From the NCBI RefSeq assembly GCF_001649575.2, contig NC_051438.1:30929536-30993535 (forward strand): a stretch of 64,000 bases of DNA, in the 5' to 3' direction. Made by a program: the position numbers and the translations under genes. The notes under the pieces were generated by a model. The model saw only the letters and a list, made by a program, of their open reading frames with translations. It did no database searches and was not told the origin of the DNA. This stretch comes from Kryptolebias marmoratus (lineage: Eukaryota > Chordata > Actinopteri > Cyprinodontiformes > Rivulidae). This document shows positions 25,147-36,675 of the stretch, piece by piece. Positions within the stretch are counted from its first letter, which is position 1. Each line of letters starts with the position of its first letter.

Positions 25147-27384
25147 TCAGAGGACTGTAATTTATTTCATTATTTGACTGCTAATATAAACACTAAAAGG
25201 CAACATGAATGGAAGCTCTGGGACTGAAGAGCTCAGCTGAGCTGTGACATCATCTTTCTGCAGTGGCTCGGTTCTGTGTTTCCTGCTGTTGCCATGGTGA
25301 ATCCAGGTCTCGAAGCTCTCCTTTGTGTTGTGCACGTGCACACTCTTACCTCAGTGTTGAAATACTCAGAGTTATTCAACCTTTCTTGTTCAACCTTGTT
25401 GTTGGAACATCCCAGGACTTCTGTCTTGTTCTGCTGGAAACTGGAAGCTTTGAGCTGAAAACGCTCCACGGAGGAGAACAGTAACATCTTCAGCTAACAG
25501 AAGACAAGTCCAGTTGCTGTTAAGATTCTGAAGTGTTGGACCAACATCTCTGACTAAATTAAAGTTTTATTTCATCTTCAACAGAATAAGCTTCCCTGTG
25601 TTTCTGTTGTGATTTTATTACCGCAGTAAAAAAAGTTTGGATGGTGCAGAAAATAAAAGCTGAAAATCACTGAACAGCTCTGAGGCATTCACCTTCTTAC
25701 TGGCTTCATACATCATTTTTAATACAAATGTATTCATTATTAAATCTCTGACAAATATGAAAGTCTGATTGATGAACCTCCTTTACAGACATAAAGCAAA
25801 ATGTTTGTTAACAAATACATTTGTTCAAATAAAAGAGTCCATTTTTCCACGTGGTTAACAAAGCGTGTAAACCTTATTGATGGCAGGAAGCGGGAGCTCC
25901 GAGTCGGCGCTGTTAGCTGTGACAAAATGATCCGTTACCGGGAACAGGAAGTCTTTAACAACAGAAGAGGAGCCGAGCAGAAGCAGAAGGTGAAATAATG
26001 TAGTGTCAGACGTTAAACGAGCAGAGCGAAGCGACAAGGCCTTTAAAAATGATGATACTTTATCCTTAAATTGTTTGGAGAGCCTCCTGCCTGCCGGGTC
26101 ATGAATCAGCCTGTCCAGACCTCCTTCTGCCGTTTCTGGGAACGACCGCAGAGCCGCCGGAGGGGGCCGTGACAGGTGAGCCACCCCCACAGCTCCAGCC
26201 TCACCCTCCTCTTCATCATTTAACAGTTAATCGAAGCTGCCACCTCTCCCAACTCTCGCCACGACTCCGTCCTCCGCCTTCATTCATCTCTCAGAGAGGG
26301 AGGGGGTCGATAAACAGGGGGAGGGGGCTTCCTATGTGATGGTTTGTGGTGATCAGGTGTAACACGCTGCAGAAGGAAAATCCATCTTCCTGTCAAAACA
26401 AAGAGCTGAGAGCCTCCTCCGTCAGGACGAGACCAGCAGAACGGGATCAGGTCCAACCTGCTCCTCAGACCAGCCAGAGCGGAAAACTTTTTAAAGAAAT
26501 GCTGAAGAAAGAGTTCCATCCCAGCTCCTGACTGAAACTCCGAAATCCACTAACTTTCTTCTCCAAGACCCGGCAGGATCCACGAGCTGCTTTTTATTAA
26601 TCTGACTAAATGCAGGCGACGGAACGATGAAGCTGCTCTCATCAGGGTCACCATGGTAACCTCACACCTGTCTGTAGCTTCTTACCAAGACAGGCAGACA
26701 AACAGTAAGCCTCAGACCAACAGTCGGATCAGAACTTCTTGACCCGTGAGCAGCAGGAGGTTCTGATGGTCCCACAGGTTCAGGTCGATGGTTCTGCAGG
26801 GTTTATGGAGGAGATCTGAAGAGTTAATAAGAGCTCAGATCCAGTGGAAGTCAATGAGAGTTTGGGTGTGTGACCTCTGACCTCTGAGAGGAACCCATCA
26901 GTCCTCCAGCAGAGACACACTGGGTGGAAGGAGACAAAAACACCTACATTTGGATGGAGAAACTTTAGAATAAACGGAAAGATTGGAGAAATAACAATAA
27001 TAATATTATATAAGTTAAACATTCAGTTGTAAAATCTTCAAACTTCAACTGAGAACCTGAGAGAAACCCAGTTCAGTCAGGTAAAGTCCACCTTCCTGTG
27101 ACCCGTTTCATCTTTAATGATGTTTTATAAAACATTATAATTACAAAAACTGAATTGGAAAATGACTCAAACCAACAAATTATTAAAACCAAAAATCAAC
27201 TCAAAGCCCTTAAAAAATGAGACCTGAAAATCACAAAATGTCTCATCTGTACTCCTTAAACAGAATCATCTCATCTTTATTTAGAAATATTTCCCTGTAG
27301 AGAGGCATTTGGATCTCTTCAATTTCTTGAAAAACAGAGTTCTTTGTGAAATATAATTTAGAAAACTGACATTTTTGTTTTCTT
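25147..27384. other. non-coding stretch, moderately GC-rich 26.05-26.55 kb
   Basis: The GC-rich part holds a purine-rich run at 26296-26325 with four G runs (possible quadruplex) and a donor-like CAG/GTGAGC at about 26174. No frame around it has a recognisable product. The rest is unique AT-rich DNA. Confidence 0.45.
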
Positions 27385-27645
27385 ACGCTACTTTTAACCT
27401 GAAGTTTTAGCTTTAAACTGTTCTCCTAATTTTTTGATAATTTTTGCTCTTTTTCTCCTGATTTAGGCCACTGCTCTAATTTTAGGGTTTAGCTCCTGTT
27501 CAGCTAATTTTAGATTTTTGCTGTTGATCTGCCAGTTTTAGTTAATCGCCACTGTTCTGGTCGTTTTAGCTCGTTTGTTTCAGCTGCTCAGATTATTGCA
27601 GCTTTTGTTCTGCTTGTTTTAACTTTAACAACTCAGTTTCTGCTT
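27385..27645. repeat. degenerate TTTTAGCT-rich repeat (family B-like)
   Basis: TTTTAGCT, TTTAGCTCCTG, TTTTAGCTCG and related words recur every few tens of bases, interspersed with TTTTTGCT. This is the same type as family B at 17.8 and 36.1 kb but too decayed to give clear units. Confidence 0.5.
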
Positions 27646-28696
27646 CACATTTCAGGAAAACCATTCAGGGCTCAGCTTTCACAATAAATGGACATTTTTA
27701 CTTTTTCAGTAATCTTTCTAAAGTTGTTTTCATTTGAAAACATTGTCAGCACAATTTAAGGACTCCTATAATGAGGTGTGTTGATAACCTAAGAAATGAG
27801 TTGTTTTGTTTTGTTTCTTGCCATTTTTTTTATAAAATATTCTGGATTCACATATTTAAGTGAATACAGTGTTGGATATGGTGTTCTTTTTTGTCTTTTA
27901 TTGCTACATGTGTCTGGTCATTCCTGGAAGTTGAAGCTAAAACTGCTTGAGTGGCTTTTTGTCACCACAGATTATTAACATTAGTTTAGTTTATAAGACA
28001 GTTTATGTCCTTGTCCTTCTTTTCATGCATCAAACCTTTAAATATTTCTGTTGGGCAGCTCTCAGAGGAGCCAGTGACATCTGATTGTTTGGAATAGATC
28101 TGACAAACATTCATAAATCTTTCAGATTCACAGAACATGGCCTTTCCCTTCGATGACTGGGAGCAGGCTGGACCACAACAAGCTAATTAAGGTGAGAGAC
28201 CTTTGCAAACAGACTGAGTGGACTTTGAATGGGAGACATTTTGGTTTGTCAAACACAGTGTCTCTTTAAAATCCCTAATTGTGCATCTCTTTGCTTTGCA
28301 GTAATTGCTGGAACTGAGCCATCAATCATCTTATTAGTTCCACCTGCGTTGTTCCTGCTGGAAGTCAAAATGTTTGGCATGTACGACGTCCATAAAGCTG
28401 ATCCACTGGAGGACAGTAAAGACAAAGAAGTCTTTATAGTAGAATGGGTTTTATGACTCATTAAGTTCAGAATGCATGACAGGAAGGAGGTCGCTGCCAC
28501 TGAGGTGGAAAATTCACCGAAGTAGAATCCGAACTGCACAAAGGTCCATCCTGCTCTGCAATATCCAGCATTTTCTTTGACCTTTCACCGGGGATAACCA
28601 GCGGGAAACAGAGGTTATAGATCTGAGCTGCGGCCAGTGTTTGCACAGACAGACGGATCGATACATCATACTAATAAGTAAAATCTGCAAGCGCCA
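27646..28696. other. non-coding stretch with one weak exon-like segment
   Basis: At about 28303 a pyrimidine-rich tract ends in TTTGCTTTGCAG, followed by an open frame to 28456 that includes MFGMYDVHKADPLEDSKDKE. No homologue recognised and the donor is weak, so it is not called a gene. It could instead be conserved non-coding DNA. Confidence 0.3.
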
Positions 28697-29000
28697 ATTA
28701 TTGCGTGTCATGTTTACCACCCGAGTGAGTAATCGTCCAATTTAGCGAAAGCTCACGGAGGAAAGTGGAGCTGCCGGGAGCTTGTTATAAATTGTTCATT
28801 TCCACACACACACACACACACACACATGAGTAATTAAGTTCCCAAAACACACATATTAATATCACTCCGAGCCCATTAGGTCTGCAGGGCTTTATGCTGG
28901 TATGCATGCACGTGCAGGTGTGGAGTCAGCTTTTGCTGACTTGTTTCCCAGAATGCCGTTCATATTTCCAGTAAAGCGTTCCATTAAATAACATTCCTCA
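28697..29000. other. possible conserved non-coding block split by a CA repeat
   Basis: GAGTGAGTAATCGTCCAATT and GAGTAATTAAGTTCCC flank the CA run at 28803-28826, followed by CACATATTAATATCACTCC and GGTATGCATGCACGTGC. Enhancer-like by texture only. Confidence 0.25.
28803..28826. repeat. (CA)n microsatellite
   Basis: Twelve uninterrupted CA units. Confidence 0.95.
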
Positions 29001-30752
29001 TCAGAGACGAAGAAACGAGCTAACGTAAATCAGAGAAAGAATACGGTGTCAAAATCAAAGAGATGGAATATTTCTTCCTAAAATTCATCAGCTGATTGCT
29101 TTCATGTTTGTTTGGTTTTTTACAGATTTTGTCTTTCCAGCAGCTATCCTCCCTTCATCCCGAACAGAATCTGAACCCCTCGGGAATCTTTTCCTAACAG
29201 AATTCAAGAAAATCCTTTTCCTGTTTGAATCCTTCAGAGAATTTCTTCTCCCAGGAATTTTTCTAAGACCAGAAACTTTCCCAAACAGAATCTAAACCCC
29301 ACTGAAATCTTTCTATAAAAACATTCTTCTCACAGATACAACATTGTTTAACTCATATGTGGAACTTGTCTTGCAAATCTGGTTTTGATCACAGATCATG
29401 CTGTGGCAGAAAAACAACCAAACAACAGATCATAATTCGATCAGATCATGAATCGATCATGAATCGTGACACTGGTAACGAAGAGTGAGGCCACGACCTG
29501 ACATACAGGAGGAAGAGGAGGAAGTCTGACTCTGAAGTATTTTTGGTTTTACTCAAAAGCACATTGCATGCCCCTCAAGTAACAAAAACCAAACAGAAGA
29601 TCTAATTTGTGCTGTTCATAGGAATCTAAAACATGAGGTGAATAATGTTATCATGGATCATAAGCAGATATGTTAGGGCAGACAGACAAGGCAAACAAGA
29701 CCCTTTAACAAGTGATCAACTCAACAGAAAATAAGATTTCTGCAGAACATGAGCACAAACTGAGACAATAGGACTTCCATGTGCACTTTCACAGCCACAA
29801 ATTCTCAGAGTGGATAGATTTAAGTTAAAATCAACTTTATTTACTATTTATTCATCAATTTTTTATTCTATCACTATTTATTCAGCACCAGTAAAACCAC
29901 CATATTCAACAAAGCTGACATAAACGTAAAGAGATGACAATAAAATACTAAAAGTATGCTTTTTGAAAGAGTTCTCATTAAGTAAAATGACAAAAATGCA
30001 GAAGGAGGAATAAAGGCAGGAGATTAAAAAGTTGGAAGTGTAGAAGTACAACTAAACAGTATAACTAAAGTACAGCTTCCTAAGGCTCCAGCATTCAGTG
30101 CAGCGCTGCTTCAACAGAGTTAACAAAATGCAGATGGATTTCTCTAAGAATTACAGGGAGTGAGGTTATAAATATAAAGAGTATTTTCAGGGCCACGCTG
30201 AAGGAAAAGTTTGGTCATCTGGAGAGCAGGAATGTGATCAGTCTGTTCAGTTTTTACTCATTTTCCTCCACAGTACGAAGTCTCAGTGAGTTACCTTAAA
30301 GACACGTTTTTAAGAACTGTCTTAAAGCACTAAAAAGGATGGAGAGGTTGCTCAGGTGGTGTCTGAGCTGGAGGGAAGGCCAGGAGGTCATGAATATTCA
30401 CCATACATTTTCTGACAGTCTGGCCTTTAGCTCTTCTCACATCCTGCATCCAATAAAAGAAATCAAACCCCACTGATCTGACTGTGGGTGTTCAGCACCG
30501 CAAAGAGAAGGCAGGTTTAACCTCCGGCAGGCCATCAACTCGTCAATGACACGTTATGGATCTGTGTATGGTCGTGGCGCCGGCGGAAACACCGTGCGCT
30601 GCTCGGCTTCTGCAAGACGACTTGAGTTCGAGCGCTTGTAACGCTGCATCAAGGATCTGCCGGGGGCTTGATTTCAGAGAAAGCTGAAATGATCCAAGGT
30701 GTGTTTCACCTTCCATGCTGCTACTCACACACTAGATATTCTGCCTCAGGCC
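29001..30752. other. non-coding stretch with weak internal repetition
   Basis: At 29165-29315 a 27-bp segment (AGAATCTGAACCCC...) returns about 120 bp later as AGAATCTAAACCCC, with related GAATCTTTTCC/GAATCCTTCAG words between. At 29421-29468 GATCATGAATC is repeated in short tandem. The rest shows nothing recognised. Confidence 0.45.
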
Positions 30753-30775
30753 TGTGTGTGTGTGTGTGTGTGTGT
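30753..30775. repeat. (TG)n microsatellite
   Basis: Eleven uninterrupted TG units. The minus-strand frames here that encode runs of HTHT are products of this repeat. Confidence 0.95.
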
Positions 30776-32442
30776 TGTATGCACCAACCATCCTATCTGT
30801 GTGTCTGTAAGCAGATACTCTGCCAGCAGGAGCTCTGCAGAAATTAATGACTCTCTGCTGCGAGTGCTGGAAGCCCTCCTCCTCCTCCTGGTGGTGGTCT
30901 GCATGTTGGCTGGTTGAGCTGTCACTGTGGCGTTCACTGCCACTACCACCGCCAGGAGCAAAAGAGATGACCCGCTTCCACAAGACAGGAGGGGGCAGGA
31001 AGACCCAGCATGGCTTAAGTTGCTTCAAACGAGCAGCTCACATTTTAGCCAGATTTCAAGAAAACTGGCAAAAGAAGCTTCTAATTAGTGCATACTTCTA
31101 TCCACTACAGTAATGTGAGTAGCAGCAGCTGGTGATGCCAGTGTCCTGCTCAATGCCAAAAACACACAGCAGAAAGTAAAAACGCAACAAGATGTCCTCC
31201 CTGTGAGCTTTGTTTTTACATTTATATTCTTTATTTTTATCAGCCAGCACTCACCAGAATCCCAATCCTCAGCCAAATAAACAGTTAATAAGACTCTTCA
31301 GCTGGTTCTGTTATCTGGTATCACTCCCTTTACGCTGGATAACAACCCAGCTACGACAACCCCTGCAGGCGCTTGGCGAGTTTTCCAGGTGTTTCAAGAA
31401 GGCAGTGGGCTCCAGTTTGTGTAACAGGTAGCGCAGGGTTTTAAGCATACAGAAAACTTCTGTAGAGAAGTTGTTGTGATTCACAGTCCAGGTGTGTAAT
31501 GGAGCATGGTGCCCCCCAGGACCGGCCACACTGCCCTCACACCCAGGTTACAACCATGTTCAAGAAAAGGTTGAGGAAACAACCAAACACAGACCTGATA
31601 CCCATGACGGTAGCATTGGGGTAACATGGCGTGAGCTTCACTTCTCCAGCTGCATCCTGACGAGGCCTGAGAGTCACGCCGAGGTGTGGCATACGAATTA
31701 CTGTCGTCATAGATACATGCAGATGGCATTAAAGGTATACTGGAAGAGAAGAAGAGCATTTCAGAGACACCAAAAAAAGAAAAAAAATCTGAAAAAACCT
31801 TTTCAAGTTGAGCAGCATCATGATTCACAGGAGAGTTTTTCTTTTTTTTAATTGTTGTGGTCCAGCCAGAGTGTCAGAGGATCAGGGTCAGGACAGAAAG
31901 GGACCTAACCTGATATCTGACTGCTTGCAACGTTTGTAGAACTAGCCTCCCACCTGCAGCCCTTCTCTGTGGCGTTTACATGTTCGCCCCATGCAGAACG
32001 TGGAAACATAGAGCCTGTCCACCGTGACAACAGAGCGGTTCCCTTCAGCGATGAGAAAGAAGCAACGTCTGTCCATGAGATTTAACCTTTTTCTTTTTCT
32101 TTGAAGTGTTCAAACTTAGCAACCATGGGTCTGGGCCGGCGGCTCTCGGGTTGTTTCGCTCCAAAACGATAAACACAGCTCGAAATCTTCAGCTGCTGCT
32201 GGAGGAAATCACGTAGGGTGGACTCTGGATCTTCTTCTGCCCGCTCTTACTGGACAGATTTTAAAAGTTCTACTTCTGCTGGAAAAAGGGTGTGAATTAT
32301 TTACATATGGGGCATTTTCTGACACAATTAATGGACAAGAAAGACCAGGCATTTTAATAAATATATCTATTATTCTGGTTCTAAAAGGGTTAAATCTGAG
32401 CTGGAACAAAATCTGATCTTTTCTTGCAGAGGAAGAATTCAT
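30776..32442. other. non-coding stretch; complex segment at 31.3-31.8 kb
   Basis: The 31310-31760 part has a coding-like look on the minus strand. One frame (31529-31311) reads FSTEVFCMLKTLRYLLHKLE and an overlapping frame (31828-31481) is open for 115 codons. I recognise neither. They may be decayed retrotransposon or pseudogene sequence. No other feature. Confidence 0.35.
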
Positions 32443-32640
32443 TCTGCTCTGGTTTGGGTGGAGGTGGAGGTGTTTGAGGGGGTGAGGGGGTGGAGGGGGG
32501 TGNNNNNNNNNNNNNNNNNNNNNNNNNNNNNNNNNNNNNNNNNNNNNNNNNNNNNNNNNNNNNNNNNNNNNNNNNNNNNNNNNNNNNNNNNNNNNNNNNN
32601 NNNNNNNNNNNNNNTCACCCCTTCACCCCCTCACCCCCCA
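32443..32640. repeat. G-rich / C-rich arms around an assembly gap
   Basis: The left arm (to 32502) is G-rich with runs such as GAGGGGGTGAGGGGGTGG. The gap is 32503-32614 (112 N). The right arm (32615-32640) is TCACCCCTTCACCCCCTCAC-like, i.e. approximately the reverse complement of the left arm. The missing bases are therefore probably a G/C-rich inverted or palindromic minisatellite. Confidence 0.8.
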
Positions 32641-33967
32641 ACAATAACACAGAGGCCTGTCTGTTCCATTTGGGTGATCTGAAGGGGAGAGGACAGCTGA
32701 CTAACAGTTCACTGACCTTCCAACCAATCAAACTTGATTTGTTCCATTCAAATCAGCACCATCCTGCAGCTCTCTCCTCTTTTTTTTAATTAATTTATTT
32801 TTTCTCTGTAACGTCAGTCCATCTTATTCTAATGAAGCTCTGATTTTCATCCAAGCCTTAATGATCTCCAGCCCTCAGCCTCAGTCGATCATCCTGTGCA
32901 CGCATGGAGAGAAAACTGTAAGCTGATTGGTCTGATGGTGGATGTTTGATATAAATTGTGTTAATGGTTTTTAATTCCCTTTAGTCTTGAGTGATCACCA
33001 CTGAGTCAGTTGGAGGGAAAAGATTTACTTTATAAAAACAAAAAAGGTTGGGTCTGAAAGTGATAAAATCAGATAATGCATTTAAAATGATATTTCCAGG
33101 ATGTAACTCTTCTTTGTCTGGAAACCACAGATTACCTGTAAAACCACTGATGATCCTTAAGTCTGAAGTACAGGAACAAAGTCCAGTTTAGGTGCAATAG
33201 GTGTTTTTAAATAAAGACACATCATAATATATAATTCATCTGTTTGTTAGAAACTCTCATTTAAAGATTAAGCTTCAATTATATAACCTATGAATATGTA
33301 TGACACTAATTTGTTTCTGTTCTTAATTCACTGCGAAATATTTTTTACAACTTTCATTTTATTATTAAAGCCAAGCCACAGAGCTTCAACTTTAAGCCAC
33401 ATTTAGTGCAGAACTTCCTGCAGGACAGGTTTGAGTTCTCCTATGATTTAAAAAACATTTGGCCAGAAAACCTATATTTGAAACGTCTGTCTGCATTAAT
33501 AAGGTTTATTATAACCTCCATCAGACTGAGGAATCCTCCCAGGTTCAGGCTCTAATGAACACACAGAACATTGTGTGCACGTATAACAGGTCTGTTCCAC
33601 AAAGCTTCATTGTTGTTTGATCAAAAACACGTCAACTGGTGAAAAATCACAGCAGCAAAGTAAATAACTAAGCATTCAAGTTGTGACAGCATAATGGAAA
33701 TGGTTGGCTGTCATTTCAGACACAAACATTTGGGTTGCATTGCAGAATGACAGGTTGGAACACAATAAGAGCTTTGTCAAGATTAAAAGGTCCTTATTAC
33801 AAAAAAATGGGGTTCTTCCAACAGTCAAACTTTTGGGGATAAATAACGTCAAACATCTGCCTGATCCACGTGTTAAAGTGTTGACAGGAGAGAAGAACTG
33901 TAACGCTTCCAAAATTAGAAATGGATGAGACAGAACAGAAAACTCTTGGGTTCATGTTGTCTGCTGG
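32641..33967. other. non-coding stretch, nothing recognised
   Basis: AT-rich sequence. Overlapping opposite-strand short frames at 33676-33928 carry no recognisable domain. Confidence 0.5.
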
Positions 33968-34018
33968 TGGTGTGTGTGTGTATGTGTGTGTGTGTGTGTG
34001 TGTGTGTAGGTGGGTGGG
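33968..34018. repeat. (TG)n microsatellite followed by GGTGGGTGGG
   Basis: TG run with one TA interruption running into a GTAGGTGGGTGGG tract. A single undetermined base follows at 34019. Confidence 0.92.
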
Positions 34019-34019
34019 N

Positions 34020-35025
34020 GGTCTGAGGGAAAAGAGGCTGGAAACAACTTTAACTGATTCTTTTAAACTTAATCCAAACATTTCCAGAAAGTTACAAACA
34101 GACGTCTGAGTCAACTAAAGAGCTGTCAGTCATCTGATGTTTGGTCTAATAATGTCCATCTACAGGAACAAAAAAGAAGGAAAAAGTGTTTCTGTCATTG
34201 GAGTTTGGAGGCGAGCCGCTGTTTTTCTGCATGAAGCAGCATCCGACAGAAACTGGAGACATAAACACATTAGTATACTGCTGCATATTGTAATCTGTTC
34301 CTGACATTTCCTTCCCATTATTCACTAATGCTGCATCCACAGCACAATGTCTCTGCATTTATCACTGGAAATTGGTGCAATTTATATTCATCTTGCACAA
34401 TGACACAATACCACAGTATGGGAATGGATTCCCTACTTCAATGGAAACCACACAGTGTGAATGGAATTGGTGAGATAAGATATTTAAGAGGCTGCAGGAG
34501 CAGACAAAAAAGGAGCTGAACATTTAAAGACTTTGAAGAAAAAATTATGTGCATTTCTCATTTAATTTTTTACACTTATTTACATTTAATTTGGCTGCAT
34601 AAAGCGTGTTAATGATATTTTAAGATCTGTTTAACTAGATGTCATCCAATCAGCAGACCTTCGGGGACGGGAATATTTCTCCAGCTTAAAATATGCACAA
34701 ACATGACTTCAGCTCTTATGAATACGAGCAAACGTGGACGAATTAAAGAAAATACGTGTATAAAAAGAGAAAAAGCAGAAGCTCCTTGCTCTTTAGTGGA
34801 AGTAATAGTTGTATGTGTCAAGGGTCAGACGACAGGATAATAGTTTTATTCCACTTCAGAAATAAAAAAATGGTTTTCTGCACGTTTTTACTCTTCAGGA
34901 ACTTTTATTGACAAAGAAATGTCCCACATCTGGAAAACACAGATACAAGTTTACTTAAACATTCAAAAGTCTTAAACATGTGGAGTTCAGCTTGTGTGCA
35001 CGAGGTGTTGAAAATCTTATAATTC
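34020..35025. other. non-coding stretch, nothing recognised
   Basis: No repeat or coding signature seen. Confidence 0.5.
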
Positions 35026-35346
35026 CCTGAAGGAATGCATATCACCCGCCACCTTTCATGGCCTTCAGGTAAAGATCGTCTGTGCTGAGAAATGATGGTG
35101 TTAGAGGATGTGTTGTGGATGACTCTCAGCTACTACCACACCAACATCTTCTTCAGTATTTGTGAGACAGGATAAGTTAAAGCCGCTTTGTGTTGGCTAA
35201 GTTTGATTAGCTGTAGCAGCCTTTTTGAGTCCGGTTCATCCGCTGGCGTTCATCCGGTGATTAAATTCTGAAGGTTTCATTAAAACCTGTCCACTGGTTC
35301 ATGACATCATTTGCTAAAAGTCAGACAAATAAACACACAAACATAT
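35026..35346 (+). repeat. dispersed repeat family A, best copy
   Basis: The most complete member (about 320 bp). Blocks in order: TGAAGGAATGCATATCACCC, then GCCTTCAGGTAAAGATC, GACTCTCAGCTACTACCACA, AGTTAAAGCCGCTTTGTG, TTGATTAGCTGTAGCAGCC, GTTCATCCGGTGATTAAA, TTCATTAAAACCTGTCCACT, GGTTCATGACATCATTTGCT and a right end of AGTCAGACAAATAAACACAC. It has no coding frame, no terminal inverted repeat and no tRNA-like head that I can see. The class is unknown; it could be a non-autonomous DNA element or a SINE-like retroposon. Confidence 0.85.
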
Positions 35347-36117
35347 CTCCAGTAAGTGTTACAAAAAAAAAAGTTCTAAAAAAGTTCAAAAGTTTCATTC
35401 CAGATGTTTGCTGCAGAAATAAAAACCATGTCCTGCTTGAAAAGCTGTCTTGGCTGTTTCTGAGTTATTGTTGTGACTGAAAATGAGAGGTCAGCTTGAA
35501 AGCAAACATTTAACTTTGCTGTTGGCTTTCTGAAGTTGAACCACCGGATAAAGACTGACATGCTTCCTCTGAGAACCACAGACACACAGAGGCAGATTTA
35601 TGGTACTAAAGTCTAACAAAATGCATGGAAAGCTGTGAAGGTGCTCACTGAGACTCACACAGGCAGAACAAAAACATGAAGACATCTTTTAATCAGATTA
35701 TGGTGGAAAATGTTTGCTTCAATTTTAGTTGTTGAGGATTCAGAACTGTTTTAAAATGTTGCACAAGATGCTAAACATCATGAAAAATATGACAGCAAAA
35801 GACACTGATGAACCATAAAACTCTTTCAGCTGCAGTAAGTTGAGAAAGTCTCTCCTGCCTTCAGCGGTAAGAGCTGCCAGTCCACCTGCTTCTTAGTTAT
35901 TTATTGATTGGGTGAATTTTGAGTCAGCAGCACACTATATTACTGTTTCTACTACTTCTGTGCTCTTTTAGTTGTTCGTAGATGAAAACTATCAGCTCAT
36001 TCAGCAGATTAGAGCTAGAACGTTCAAAATATGAAACTTTACTCACAAATACTTTTCTCACATAAATACATAAAGATCTGTTCAATTCCCTCAAAAACAT
36101 TGTTGTCTGAAATCTAC
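35347..36117. other. non-coding stretch, nothing recognised
   Basis: AT-rich unique DNA leading into a family B copy. Confidence 0.5.
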
Positions 36118-36250
36118 TTCAGCTACTAGTTCTGTTTTTATGCTACTGTTAGCTAGCCTTTTGCTACATATCATTAGCATTTTGCTTCTTTTAGCTCAGT
36201 TTCAGCAGTTATTCAGCGCTGACTCTGTGTTTTTCACAGAAAATGTCATT
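36118..36250 (+). repeat. dispersed repeat family B, copy
   Basis: GTTAGCTAGCCTTTTGCTAC, TTTTGCTTCTTTTAGCTC, GTTTCAGCAGTTATTCAGCG and TTTTTCACAGAAAATG match the copy at 17.8 kb in the same order. Confidence 0.65.
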
Positions 36251-36318
36251 TCTCTGGTTTGTTTTGGTTGGGTATAAAACAGAGTGATGGAGGATGGAGC
36301 AGGAGATGGATGGATGTC

Positions 36319-36675
36319 CCCTGCAGTAATCAGGACGTTGCTCCGGTCTGTCGTGGTGAAGAAGGAGCTGAGCTGAAAGGAGAAGCTCCATCTGACCCTC
36401 ACCTGTGGTCCTGAGGTGTAGAAGGAGGAGATCCTGGATCCAAGCAGGGCGGCCAGGCTCTGAGAGAAGGTGAGGAGCTTGGTGTAGAGCTGCTGCTCCT
36501 CCTCATCAAAAGGAGTCAGATGAGGTGGTTCATGGATCTGATTAGGTCCCATTAGAAAGAGAACCCGAGACAGGTCCAGAACCTTCTGCTGGGATTTTAT
36601 ATCTTCTCTGCTCTCCTCCAGGCGGTGCTGGAAGTGTCTCTGGGGACAGGGACTTCGGGGTTCCTCTACAACCAG
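36319..36675 (+). mobile_element. LINE 3' fragment (RTE/Rex-type), deleted
   Basis: Same LINE region as 3750-4224: it opens with CTGCAGTAATCAGGACGTTG and CTCCGGTCTGTCGTGGTGAA. It continues through CCTCACCTGTGGTCCTGAGG, GAGATCCTGGATCCAAGCAG, GCTGCTGCTCCTCCTCATCA and the AGGAGTCAGATGAGGTGG block (family IERSQLRW region). Internal deletions relative to the 3.75 kb copy break the frame, and the sequence fades in the region for the final EREVW motif with no GGAT tail. It is inactive. Confidence 0.75.

Noticed and set aside
30732..31028. Minus-strand frames with HTHTHT runs
   Set aside because: Produced by the TG microsatellite at 30753-30775; overlapping frames on both strands with no domain.
32458..32789. 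Two plus-strand frames spanning the gap
   Set aside because: They read through 112 undetermined bases and G/C simple sequence; nothing supports coding.
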